A DNA stretch of 64,000 nt from Arcticibacter eurypsychrophilus (GTDB lineage: Bacteria; Bacteroidota; Bacteroidia; Sphingobacteriales; Sphingobacteriaceae). The notes beneath the pieces are model-generated. The model saw nothing but the letters and a program-made list of their open reading frames with translations. It did no database searches and had not been told where the DNA came from. Location of the stretch: the NCBI RefSeq assembly GCF_001730525.1, contig NZ_MDFN01000009.1:1-64000 (forward strand), written 5' to 3'. The translations under genes were made by a program, and so were the position numbers. Shown one piece after another: positions 8,093-17,163 of the stretch (position 1 is its first letter; each line of letters starts with the position of its first letter).

Positions 8093-8926
8093 ATGGACAG
8101 AAAAAGAGTAGCAATACAAGGAATTAAGGCTTCATTTCACGAAGAAGCCGCATTTAAGTTTTTCGGGGAGGATATCGACACCATTGAGTGCAGTTCTTTT
8201 AAGAAAACCTGTGAAGTACTGAAAAATAAAGAAGCTGATTTCGTAGTGATGGCCATTGAAAATTCCATTGCTGGAAGTTTGTTGCCTAATTACACCCTGC
8301 TTCGCGATTACCATTTATGTATTATCGGCGAGGTCTATCTTTCTATCCAACTCCACCTAATGGCTTTACCGGGAGTAAAATTTGAACAGATTAAAAATGT
8401 AGAATCGCACCCTATTGCCATCCGCCAGTGTATCGACTTTATTGACGAATATCCACACCTCAACATTGTGGAAAGTTCAGATACAGCCGCATGTGCCAAA
8501 CGGATCCGCGACGAACAGCTTACAGATACTGTTGCCATTGCCAATCAATTGGCAGCAAAACTCTACGGCTTAGAAATTATAGAACGTCGTATTGAATCAA
8601 ACAAAAAAAATTTTACCCGTTTTCTGATCCTCTCTGAACATATCGGATGGGATATCCCCAGCCCGAATAAAGCTTCGCTTTCTTTTGAAACCAATGATGA
8701 AGTAGGATCCCTGGCTAAGGTGCTTAACATTTTTGCAGAACATAACGTCAACCTAAGCAAAATTCAGTCTATGCCAGTTTTAGGCAAACGCAATGAGTAT
8801 AACTTTTACGTTGATATCGAATGGAAAGATACTGCCGCCTACAAAGAGGCTCTGAGTAAAATATTACGGTACACCATTAACTTCACCCTACTGGGAGAAT
8901 ACATCAAAAACGAAAACGTCAAATAG
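8093..8926 (+). CDS. pheA: Prephenate dehydratase with ACT domain
   Basis: Converts prephenate to phenylpyruvate, the committed step to phenylalanine. The 277-residue stand-alone enzyme (no chorismate mutase fused) has the catalytic domain at about 1-185 with the T-R-F signature at 175-177, and an ACT domain at about 197-275. In the ACT domain the usual ESRP Phe-binding motif reads QSMP, so allosteric behaviour may differ from the enterobacterial enzyme. The ATG at 8093 is chosen over an in-frame TTG at 8087 that lies in the terminator T run. It is controlled by the leader and attenuator directly upstream and is followed after 24 bases by the DAHP synthase fusion. Confidence 0.95.
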   Translation: MDRKRVAIQGIKASFHEEAAFKFFGEDIDTIECSSFKKTCEVLKNKEADFVVMAIENSIAGSLLPNYTLLRDYHLCIIGEVYLSIQLHLMALPGVKFEQIKNVESHPIAIRQCIDFIDEYPHLNIVESSDTAACAKRIRDEQLTDTVAIANQLAAKLYGLEIIERRIESNKKNFTRFLILSEHIGWDIPSPNKASLSFETNDEVGSLAKVLNIFAEHNVNLSKIQSMPVLGKRNEYNFYVDIEWKDTAAYKEALSKILRYTINFTLLGEYIKNENVK

Positions 8927-8950
8927 AACAAACTTAACATATAAAGCAAG

Positions 8951-10057
8951 ATGAAACTTAACTTAAACATAGAACCATTAGAAAATTGGTTACCTACAAA
9001 AAACCAGCCTTTAGTTATTGCAGGTCCTTGTAGCGCTGAAACAGAAGAACAATTAATTGCTACGGCACACCTTCTGGCTAAAACAGGTAAAATCACTGCT
9101 CTTCGTGCAGGGATCTGGAAACCACGTACACGTCCCGGAGAATTCGAAGGAATTGGAAGTATTGGTCTCCAATGGCTGAACCGTGCTAAAGAAGAAACTG
9201 GTTTACCGATCACAGTAGAAGTTGCTAATGCAAAACACGTTGAAGAGGCGCTTGCTGCTGGTGTTGATATTCTTTGGATTGGTGCCCGCTCTACTGCAAA
9301 CCCATTCACTGTTCAGGAAATTGCTGATGCGCTGCGCGGTGTAGATATTCCGGTAATGATTAAAAACCCGGTAAACCCCGATCTTTCTTTATGGATTGGT
9401 GCACTTGAACGTATCAACCAGGCTGGTATCACTAAGTTAGCCGCTATTTCACGTGGTTTTTCATCTTACGAAAAATCTCCCTTCAGAAATGAACCCATGT
9501 GGGAACTTGCTATTCAGTTAAAGACGCTTTGCCCCGAGTTACCAATCATCTGCGACCCTAGTCATATCTGTGGAAACAGGGAGTTAATTCCTTACATTTC
9601 TCAGAAAGCACTGGATTTGGAAATGAATGGCCTGATGATTGAGTCACATATTGACCCTTCCGTAGCCTGGACTGATGCTAAACAACAATTAACACCTTCC
9701 GCATTATCTGATCTGATTGACAATCTTACCGTACGTCAGCATCAACCTAAAAGTCAGGTTGTATCCGATAAATTAGCAGAACTACGTAAAGACATTGACA
9801 AAATCGATGATCTGCTTATTCAGAAGGTAGCCGAGAGAATGGGTATCGTGGAGAAAATAGGCGAGTTCAAAAGAGATAACGACATCACCATCCTTCAGCT
9901 AAACCGTTGGGATGAGATCATCAACAAACGCGCTGAATTTGCAAAAGCTTTAAAATTAGACACTGAATTTACTACTAAATTATTGGAATTGATCCACGCT
10001 GAATCTATTAAGAGACAGACTAAGATCATGAATGTAAAAACAGTAGAAGAACACTAA
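8951..10057 (+). CDS. Bifunctional DAHP synthase / chorismate mutase (AroQ)
   Basis: A 368-residue fusion of the first shikimate step with the chorismate-to-prephenate step. Residues 1 to about 260 form a type I-beta (KDO8P-like) DAHP synthase: GPCSAE near residue 26, KPRTRPGEFEG for phosphoenolpyruvate binding, and ICDPSHICG late in the barrel. Residues about 275-360 are an AroQ-type helical chorismate mutase beginning LAELRKDIDKIDDLL. In such fusions the mutase part can act as the feedback sensor for prephenate or chorismate. It is located between pheA and aroA; its stop overlaps the aroA start by one base. Confidence 0.95.
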   Translation: MKLNLNIEPLENWLPTKNQPLVIAGPCSAETEEQLIATAHLLAKTGKITALRAGIWKPRTRPGEFEGIGSIGLQWLNRAKEETGLPITVEVANAKHVEEALAAGVDILWIGARSTANPFTVQEIADALRGVDIPVMIKNPVNPDLSLWIGALERINQAGITKLAAISRGFSSYEKSPFRNEPMWELAIQLKTLCPELPIICDPSHICGNRELIPYISQKALDLEMNGLMIESHIDPSVAWTDAKQQLTPSALSDLIDNLTVRQHQPKSQVVSDKLAELRKDIDKIDDLLIQKVAERMGIVEKIGEFKRDNDITILQLNRWDEIINKRAEFAKALKLDTEFTTKLLELIHAESIKRQTKIMNVKTVEEH

Positions 10058-11352
10058 TGGCCGAAAAAAATAGCATACTTTCAAAATCAGGATCGGATAC
10101 TTTCTGCACCATCCAGCTTACCGGATCAAAAAGCGAAAGCAACAGAGCACTGATTTTGAAGGCATTAAGTAAAGGAAAGGTTGCGATAAACAACCTTTCC
10201 TCCGCTGATGATACCGTTATTTTAAATGGTGTACTCGAATCACTTGATAAAGGCATTGTAGAAGCCACCTTTGGTAGTGGAAGTTTAAAACAAATAGATG
10301 GTCAGCTAACCGCCAATATAGGTCCTGCAGGTACTGCTATGCGTTTTTTAAGTGCCTACCTGGCCGCTACTGGTACAGAGGCTCAGCTAACTGGTTCAGA
10401 GCGGATGAAACAACGCCCTATCGGGATCCTTGTTGATGCACTTTCTAAATTAGGTGCCAATATCGGTTACGACGGAGTAGAAGGTTTTCCTCCCTTGAAA
10501 TTTAACCTTGGGTTTGAGCAAAAAACTAATATCATCCACATACAAGGAAACGTAAGTTCCCAGTATCTCTCTGCCTTACTACTCGTTTCTCCTTACCTGC
10601 AAAACGGCTTAGAACTTCATATTGATGGCGAATTAACCTCCCGGCCTTATGTAGAAATGACTTTGTCGATGCTTAAGGAGGCCGGAATTCAACATTCTTG
10701 GACCGGCTCTATTATTACTATTGCGCATCAACCTTTTACAGAGGCCCAACTTACTATTGAACCCGATTGGAGTGCAGCTTCTTACTGGTATTCAATAGCA
10801 GCTTTGTCTGATCATGCCTCGATTACCCTCCCCAATTTAAAGGAAAATAGCTTACAGGGCGATAGTCGCATTACTACTATTATGCAGAGTTTTGGCATTA
10901 AATCTACCTTTACTGAAGAAGGACTTTTAATTGAAAAAACCAATGAACGTCTTGATGACTCGATTATCTTTGATTTAAGAGACTGTCCGGATTTAGCTCA
11001 AACCATTATCGTATGCAGTGCGGTATTGGGAAATAATGCCACATTCACAGGACTCGAGACCCTCAAAATCAAGGAAACCGACCGCATCCTGGCGCTACAG
11101 ACCGAACTTGCTAAAATCGGGGTAACGCTTTCGGAGGAATATTCTTTTTATCATCTGGATTGTTCCAAGCTTCATTTTCCGGAGAAACTCAGCATTAAAA
11201 CATACGAAGACCACCGGATGGCAATGGCTTTTGCTCCCCTGGCTTTAAAAATACCACAGCTGGAAATCGAAGATCCACAGGTAGTGGGCAAATCATACCC
11301 GACTTTCTGGGATGACCTCCTGAAGGCCGGCTTCCACATCAATACCAATTAA
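10057..11352 (+). CDS. aroA: 3-phosphoshikimate 1-carboxyvinyltransferase (EPSP synthase)
   Basis: Sixth shikimate step: joins phosphoenolpyruvate to shikimate 3-phosphate. The 431-residue protein shows GSKSESNRAL near the N terminus (family motif GSKSxSNRxL), GPAGTAMRFL, LTGSERMKQRPI, IKETDRILAL and the C-terminal YEDHRMAMAF. The GPAG segment keeps the glycines of the usual glyphosate-contact region with an alanine next to them (family consensus GNAGT); whether this alters inhibitor response cannot be judged here. The ATG overlaps the stop of the upstream gene by one base (TAATG), and aroC begins three bases after its own stop, so the cluster is an operon. Confidence 0.96.
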   Translation: MAEKNSILSKSGSDTFCTIQLTGSKSESNRALILKALSKGKVAINNLSSADDTVILNGVLESLDKGIVEATFGSGSLKQIDGQLTANIGPAGTAMRFLSAYLAATGTEAQLTGSERMKQRPIGILVDALSKLGANIGYDGVEGFPPLKFNLGFEQKTNIIHIQGNVSSQYLSALLLVSPYLQNGLELHIDGELTSRPYVEMTLSMLKEAGIQHSWTGSIITIAHQPFTEAQLTIEPDWSAASYWYSIAALSDHASITLPNLKENSLQGDSRITTIMQSFGIKSTFTEEGLLIEKTNERLDDSIIFDLRDCPDLAQTIIVCSAVLGNNATFTGLETLKIKETDRILALQTELAKIGVTLSEEYSFYHLDCSKLHFPEKLSIKTYEDHRMAMAFAPLALKIPQLEIEDPQVVGKSYPTFWDDLLKAGFHINTN

Positions 11353-11355
11353 AAC

Positions 11356-12447
11356 ATGGCAGGAAATATATTTGGACAATTGTTCCGCATCAGTACATTT
11401 GGAGAATCACACGGTAAAGCCATCGGAGTAATCATTGATGGCTGTCCCCCTAATATTGAAATTGACTTGAATTTTATCCAGGGAGAGTTGGATAAACGTA
11501 AACCGGGACAATCCAAAATCACTACCCAAAGGAAAGAAAGCGATACGGCAAGTATCCTATCGGGAGTTTTTGAAGGTAAAAGCACAGGGACACCCCTGGC
11601 CTTACTGATCCCAAATGAAGATCAGCGTTCAAAGGACTACGACCATAATAAAGATATTTACAGACCCTCTCATGCTGATTATACCTATCAGGAGAAATAT
11701 GGAATCCGTGATTATCGGGGCGGTGGCCGTTCTTCGGCACGTGAAACTGCTGCCCGCGTGGCAGCCGGTGCAGTAGCTAAACTCTATCTGAAGCAAAAAG
11801 GGATTGAGATATTTGCACATGTTTCTTCTGCCGGCACAATAGATTCACCAAATTTGCCTTTACAGGATTTGTCTGAATTGCTGGTGATCCGCGAAAGCAA
11901 TATTGTGCGCTGTGCTGATCCGGCTACGGCAAATGAAATGATTGAGATGATCGATGGCGTCCGCAAGGATGGCGACACAGTTGGCGGAAAAATATCCTGT
12001 ATCATCCGGAATTGTCCGGTTGGTTTAGGCGAACCTGTATTTGATAAATTGCACGCGGACCTTGGAAAGGCCATGCTTAGCATCAATGCCGTTCATGGCT
12101 TTGAATACGGATCAGGATTTGCAGGATCTGAAATGAAAGGATCAGAGCATAACGACATTTTTCACATTGCTGATGGTGGAAAACCGATCAGCACCAGCAC
12201 TAACTTCTCAGGAGGCGTTCAGGGTGGTATTTCTAACGGGATGGATATCACCTTCAGGGTGGCCTTTAAACCGGTAGCTACCATTATGCACAACCAGCAA
12301 ACGGTTGATAAATCGGGAAATGCAGCAGAGATTAAAGGCAAAGGTCGCCACGACCCTTGTGTAGTTCCCCGTGCAGTAGCTATTGTAGAAGCGATGGCGG
12401 CTTTAGTTATAGCCGATCACTACTTGAGGCAGGCTGCTTATCAGTAA
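11356..12447 (+). CDS. aroC: Chorismate synthase
   Basis: Last step of the shikimate pathway: FMN-dependent 1,4-elimination of phosphate from EPSP. The 363-residue length is standard. Signatures include [10 protein letters not shown] at the N terminus, [20 protein letters not shown], and the C-terminal [21 protein letters not shown]. It is the last gene of the aromatic operon; no clear intrinsic terminator was seen in the 250 bases behind it. Confidence 0.97.
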   Translation: MAGNIFGQLFRISTFGESHGKAIGVIIDGCPPNIEIDLNFIQGELDKRKPGQSKITTQRKESDTASILSGVFEGKSTGTPLALLIPNEDQRSKDYDHNKDIYRPSHADYTYQEKYGIRDYRGGGRSSARETAARVAAGAVAKLYLKQKGIEIFAHVSSAGTIDSPNLPLQDLSELLVIRESNIVRCADPATANEMIEMIDGVRKDGDTVGGKISCIIRNCPVGLGEPVFDKLHADLGKAMLSINAVHGFEYGSGFAGSEMKGSEHNDIFHIADGGKPISTSTNFSGGVQGGISNGMDITFRVAFKPVATIMHNQQTVDKSGNAAEIKGKGRHDPCVVPRAVAIVEAMAALVIADHYLRQAAYQ

Positions 12448-12703
12448 AGAATTTTTTTTGGGTCTTCTTTAGGAAGATGATAATTTGTATAAAGAGCGAA
12501 ACTGCGTATTTCTGTTTCTGAGACTCAGGAACAAAATACTTGGTTTCGCTTTATTGTTTAAGAGCCAATTACAAACCTGCATCCTGGTTTGTAGGCTAAA
12601 TGAATATAAGAAAAACTGCTCTTTAAAGTATGCTTTAATCAACAATAACGTACCTGCTATCCCATTGTATTAGTCTAACTTACGTCATCAATTAACCTTA
12701 AAT

Positions 12704-15223
12704 ATGACCAAATTTAGAACTCTTTTTGTACTGACACTTAGTTTTACGTTTAATACCTTATTCGCTCAGCACACTACTCCAAAACCATTTAAACTCTTCT
12801 TCGAAAAATCATATCTGCATACCGACAGGGAACAATACACATCCGGTGAAAATATCTGGTTCAAAGTCTACCTGGTAAACGGGCAAACCAATACCCTAAT
12901 CAATACCAGTAACAACTTATATGTTGAGCTGATATCTCCTGGTGCCGAAATAATATCCCGCAATGTAATCCGGATCAATAAAGGATTAGGAAAAGGAGAC
13001 TTTCTGTTAAGTGATTCCATTGCTACCGGAACTTATCGCATCCGGGCATATACCAACTGGATGAGAAATTTTGGTGACAATTTTATCTTTGAAAAACAGA
13101 TAAAAATCGTGAATACAGACAATCCGCAAGTAGCCAAGGCAAATGATGCTGCGAATAAAGAGCAAGGGCTAAGTATTAAGTCGGTGGATAAATTGAAAGA
13201 TGCTGATGCAGCAATTCAGTTTTTCCCTGAGGGAGGTTCCATGATTGAAGGGATTGCCGGCTTGCTTTCATTTAAAGCGATAGCTACCTCAGGGAATGGC
13301 ATTGCTTTTAAAGGACAAGTGCTTTCTTCGAGTGGAGAAGAGATGAATACGATTACTAGTCCTTCTAATGGAATGGGGAGTTTTATGTTGTTTCCCTTAG
13401 CTGGAATTAAATACAGACTAAAAGGTAACTATGCAAATGGAAAAAGTTTCAATACCGAGTTACCGATTCCTTTGATCAAAGGTTTTGCCATGCATATCAA
13501 AGCCACAGATTCATTGATCTATCTGAATCTAAGCACCAACCTGGCAACCTTACAAGATTTTGAGGGAGAGGAACTGTTGATTGTAGGTAAGAGTCATGGG
13601 AAAACCTGCTATTCGGCAAAAATAGTCATGAAAGATGTACAGGGTGCTGTAACCATTCCTAAAAACCTTTTCCCAGCCGGAATTGCAAGTATCAGTTTAA
13701 CTGATGATCAGGGTCGTCCTCATTGTGAGCGCTTGGTTTATATCGAAGATCCAAACCCGGTAACCCTGGTAATTACAGCTGATAAAGCAATGTATAAATA
13801 TAGGGAAAGGGTAACATTGAAGCTAAATGCTTCCCATCAAAATGGGCAACCCGTAAGTGGTAATTTCTCCATGGCGGCTGTAGACGCCGGATTAATTACT
13901 GCAAATAAAAGTTCAGTAGCATCCTACCTAATGCTCGAATCTGAACTGAAAGGACATATTGAAAATCCTGATCAGTATTTTGACAAGGGAAATGCACAAA
14001 GGACAGCACAACTTGATCTCCTACTCATGACACAGGGCTGGCGTGATTTTACATGGAAACGACTGGCCGATTCGGCACTTCGTGTAACATATGAAGTGGA
14101 ACAGGGTATTACTGTTTCGGGAAATGTTAAGCAGTTATCATCAGATAAATCTATGGCAGGTATGAACATCTCGCTGTCAGCGTTTAAAGCGAAAGGGGCT
14201 AAATTATTCTCTGCTGTAACAGACTCAGCAGGAAAGTTTTATATCGACACCGTACAGCTTTATGGAGCTCAACCATTGACATTAACTTCCGTAAATAGTA
14301 AGGGTAAACAGACAGGGCTACTTGTAATGGATTCGTTATTTAAGAAACCAATTGAGTTAAGTTTACGTCCCATTTCCGTTATGGATAGTGCGATGCTTTC
14401 TTTATCAAACAGGTTGGTTCATGCTAAACAGAATCAAATGAAACAAAGCATGTCAGACACTATAAATTTAAAGGAAGTAGTGGTGAAATCAAAACGTAGA
14501 CAAATACAGCTTACAGACCGGATTATTACTGACTTTGGATATAAAGACGAATCATTTACTATAACTTCCAAAGATTATGACTACCGGAATCTTGGACATT
14601 TTATTCTTCACCGGGTAAGTACAGCAAGACCAGACGACACTGATGTGGTTAGTTTTTTAAGTACCAATGGAAGTACGCCAGCCTCCACCCGATTTATCGT
14701 AAATAACAAGGAGGTGCTGTTCCGTGAAGATGATCCGGCTGAAATGAAGACCCACTATAAAAATTTGTACTATAATATCAGTATGGATAAAGTGCAGGAC
14801 GTATTGGTAAAACATTTACTTGGTACCACGGGATTAGAACAAACATCTGAAGAATCGACAAACGCCTTTGGAGTTGCTACAGAATCCATGTCCTCTTTAA
14901 TGGGCCCAAAAGATTTCTATATCATCTATTTGACCCTTAAACCTGGTGCTTTAGCAAGAACAAACCCTTCTACTTTGAAAGAAGATGTAAGTGGTTATTA
15001 TGAATCCAGGACTTATTACTCGCCCAAATACAGTTTGGATCCAGAAAAACAGGACTTAAGGCCAACAGTTTATTGGAACCCCAATATAGTAACTGATGCT
15101 ACCGGCTCTGCTAGCGTAAGTTTTCAAAACGGTGTTCAAAAGACACAACTTAGAGTTATTGTGGAAGGCTTGACTGTTGATGGTATACCTGTAGCAAGTA
15201 AAGTAGTACTAAATATCAAATAA
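12704..15223 (+). CDS. Secreted MG2 / plug-domain protein, TonB-receptor-like without barrel
   Basis: The 839-residue protein has a signal peptide (residues 1-22, ending LFAQ). The region around KSYLHTDREQYTSGENIWFKVYLVN is the macroglobulin MG2-type beta-sandwich common in Bacteroidota surface proteins, and a second such domain begins near DKAMYKYRERVTLKL. Around residues 470-560 there is a carboxypeptidase-regulatory-like fold, and from NLKEVVVKSKR on a stretch resembles a TonB-dependent receptor plug, but no 22-strand barrel follows. It is probably periplasmic or outer-membrane associated; the function is unknown. It stands alone and ends at a shared terminator with the SusC/D operon. Confidence 0.75.
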   Translation: MTKFRTLFVLTLSFTFNTLFAQHTTPKPFKLFFEKSYLHTDREQYTSGENIWFKVYLVNGQTNTLINTSNNLYVELISPGAEIISRNVIRINKGLGKGDFLLSDSIATGTYRIRAYTNWMRNFGDNFIFEKQIKIVNTDNPQVAKANDAANKEQGLSIKSVDKLKDADAAIQFFPEGGSMIEGIAGLLSFKAIATSGNGIAFKGQVLSSSGEEMNTITSPSNGMGSFMLFPLAGIKYRLKGNYANGKSFNTELPIPLIKGFAMHIKATDSLIYLNLSTNLATLQDFEGEELLIVGKSHGKTCYSAKIVMKDVQGAVTIPKNLFPAGIASISLTDDQGRPHCERLVYIEDPNPVTLVITADKAMYKYRERVTLKLNASHQNGQPVSGNFSMAAVDAGLITANKSSVASYLMLESELKGHIENPDQYFDKGNAQRTAQLDLLLMTQGWRDFTWKRLADSALRVTYEVEQGITVSGNVKQLSSDKSMAGMNISLSAFKAKGAKLFSAVTDSAGKFYIDTVQLYGAQPLTLTSVNSKGKQTGLLVMDSLFKKPIELSLRPISVMDSAMLSLSNRLVHAKQNQMKQSMSDTINLKEVVVKSKRRQIQLTDRIITDFGYKDESFTITSKDYDYRNLGHFILHRVSTARPDDTDVVSFLSTNGSTPASTRFIVNNKEVLFREDDPAEMKTHYKNLYYNISMDKVQDVLVKHLLGTTGLEQTSEESTNAFGVATESMSSLMGPKDFYIIYLTLKPGALARTNPSTLKEDVSGYYESRTYYSPKYSLDPEKQDLRPTVYWNPNIVTDATGSASVSFQNGVQKTQLRVIVEGLTVDGIPVASKVVLNIK

Positions 15224-15278
15224 AGCACGTCAGAATATCAGAGCCCAGTCTCTATTACGTATTCATGTAGTCGTTCAT

Positions 15279-15332
15279 AAAAAAACCCACCATTTGTAAA
15301 CATCGTTGAGTTTACAAATGGTGGGTTTTTTA
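15279..15332. terminator. Bidirectional terminator between convergent operons
   Basis: A very long stem, AAAAAACCCACCATTTGTAAAC paired with its exact complement around an eight-base loop, is flanked by A run and T run. It lies 56 bases after the stop of the + strand MG2 gene and 37 bases after the stop of the minus-strand SusD gene, and should terminate both. Confidence 0.92.
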
Positions 15333-15368
15333 CCTTAAATTCAAAGGCTATCAGATCCTCTCCATTTA

Positions 15369-17141
15369 TTATTTAAAAGGCAGATACCAACTAGTTACAT
15401 CATTACCCAAAGCAGTTACACCTGCAGGAACAGGAAGTCCTCCTTTTATAAACTTGGCTGCTATCTTATCTTTAAGGAACAATTTACCAGAGCCTGCGTT
15501 TTCCTTTTCTCTTCTTAAGGCGATACGAAGTAAATCAGACCAACGGCTTCCTTCGAAAGCAAGTTCCAACGCAGCTTCATCTATTACTTTATCTTCTAAT
15601 CCAAGCATATTTGTTTGCAATGCAACAGGTAAAGCCGGAATATTGGCACGACCTCTTATACCCGCATTTCTATGCCATGGTTTACGGAAGTCACTACTGA
15701 TTCCTCCGCTATTCCTTGCATCAAAATAATAAGGGCTGCTTGTGGGGTAAGGTGTCTGCATGGAATCTACCTGAGCTAAAGTAGGACTGTTGTTCAATAC
15801 ATTTGGAGAATAGGTATTTGCAATGCCCCTATTCAACAATGCATAGCTTAATTTACCTTGTCCATCGCGATTTGCGGCTTCAATATAATGTAAATGAACT
15901 CCAGCCGCCCTTGATATATTCCAACTTCCGCCTTTATTAAGTGAAGTCAAGGCTACACTGTTATCGGTAAATTTAGTTATCTCTGGCTTGCCGGGTACAT
16001 CCGGGTCATAAGACATTACGCCTCTGGCATCATAAGGAATACCATTAAATTGTGTTTGAGAATTCCAATTATTAATGGCTACCTGAGATGGCTTCAATGA
16101 ATATTTCCCTTGAGTAAGAGAAAAAATCTCGATGAAAGGATTACCCGGTTTAAACATTGCATTATAAGGCATGGCCCACACCCATTCAACATTCCATACG
16201 GAACTTGTATTAGGAAGAGCAAACATCGATTTCCAACCAGAAGTAAGACTATATACAAGTGACCCTTCTTCTTGGCCTCTGGCATAACTAACTGCGAAGT
16301 TATAAACGTCTTGTGAAACGCCAATTCTATAAACATTAAAAGAGACATTTATATTACTGTTATTTGACTCCGTTTCTAATAGCGCTTTATATTTAGTGGC
16401 TGCCTTAAGATATTCGTTCTTCCATAAATATAGATCTCCCAACAAAACTAATTTGTTCACAAAGACCTTATTTGTATTACTACCATCCACAGTCACCACT
16501 AGTGAGCTCCCTGCAGGATAAGCGTAGCTCTGAATGTAAGGAAGACCTTCTGTAAATGTAATCAGCTGAGTTACCAATTCGTCAAAACTAATTTTGGGAT
16601 AGTCAGCAAGACCAGCCAAATCATCAATCGTTTCAAGCGGTTTGGTAATATAAGGTACAGAGCCATAGTGAATACCCAACTGCAGGTACATCCAGCTCCT
16701 TAGAGCACCTATGTCAGAATAACGCATATTGTAATCAGCTACACTCATGCGGTGTTCCGCTAACATGATATCAAAGTTCTTCATTACATCATTGCAGTTC
16801 AAAATCACTTCATAAAATGGTCTTGGATCTACATATGGATTAGCTTTTGATATAGTGCTATGATTAGACAACTCTCTCAGGTAAGGATCTGCATTTGCAG
16901 TGACATCCATAAGGTCAGCTCTTACCTCATTTAACATGATGTAGTTCTTTCCTAGTTCAAGAAATTTACCATACACACCGATCACAGCTGCATCAGCATC
17001 CGCTACATTCCGGTAAGCCTGGCTAACATCCAATTGATTTTCTGGTTCAAGATCCAACATTTTCTTGCACGATACCGTGCCCATAACACAAACTATAGTC
17101 AGAAATAGTATAGTCAGTTTATTTATTTTACTATTTTTCAT
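15369..17141 (-). CDS. SusD/RagB-family glycan-binding lipoprotein
   Basis: A 590-residue outer-membrane lipoprotein that forms the lid of a SusC transporter and captures the substrate. The signal peptide ends in the lipobox GTVSC with acylated C25, followed by KKMLDLEPENQ, typical of SusD N termini. TPR-like helices and a C-terminal ALELAFEGSRWSDLLR (RagB signature E-x-R-x-x-D-L-x-R) are visible. The ATG at 17141 is chosen over an upstream in-frame GTG. It is the last gene of the seven-gene operon, 22 bases behind its SusC partner, and ends at the shared terminator. Confidence 0.94.
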   Translation of the reverse strand: MKNSKINKLTILFLTIVCVMGTVSCKKMLDLEPENQLDVSQAYRNVADADAAVIGVYGKFLELGKNYIMLNEVRADLMDVTANADPYLRELSNHSTISKANPYVDPRPFYEVILNCNDVMKNFDIMLAEHRMSVADYNMRYSDIGALRSWMYLQLGIHYGSVPYITKPLETIDDLAGLADYPKISFDELVTQLITFTEGLPYIQSYAYPAGSSLVVTVDGSNTNKVFVNKLVLLGDLYLWKNEYLKAATKYKALLETESNNSNINVSFNVYRIGVSQDVYNFAVSYARGQEEGSLVYSLTSGWKSMFALPNTSSVWNVEWVWAMPYNAMFKPGNPFIEIFSLTQGKYSLKPSQVAINNWNSQTQFNGIPYDARGVMSYDPDVPGKPEITKFTDNSVALTSLNKGGSWNISRAAGVHLHYIEAANRDGQGKLSYALLNRGIANTYSPNVLNNSPTLAQVDSMQTPYPTSSPYYFDARNSGGISSDFRKPWHRNAGIRGRANIPALPVALQTNMLGLEDKVIDEAALELAFEGSRWSDLLRIALRREKENAGSGKLFLKDKIAAKFIKGGLPVPAGVTALGNDVTSWYLPFK

Positions 17142-17163
17142 CACTTAATTGAATTAATATCAG

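Noticed and set aside
8839-9309. Minus-strand ORF of 156 codons opposite the DAHP synthase gene
   Set aside because: Shadow of a strongly conserved gene; serine- and alanine-rich composition typical of antisense frames.
12485-12673. ORF of 62 codons behind aroC
   Set aside because: Lacks a family-like composition, has no clear ribosome-binding context and lies in a low-complexity AT-rich gap; probably chance.
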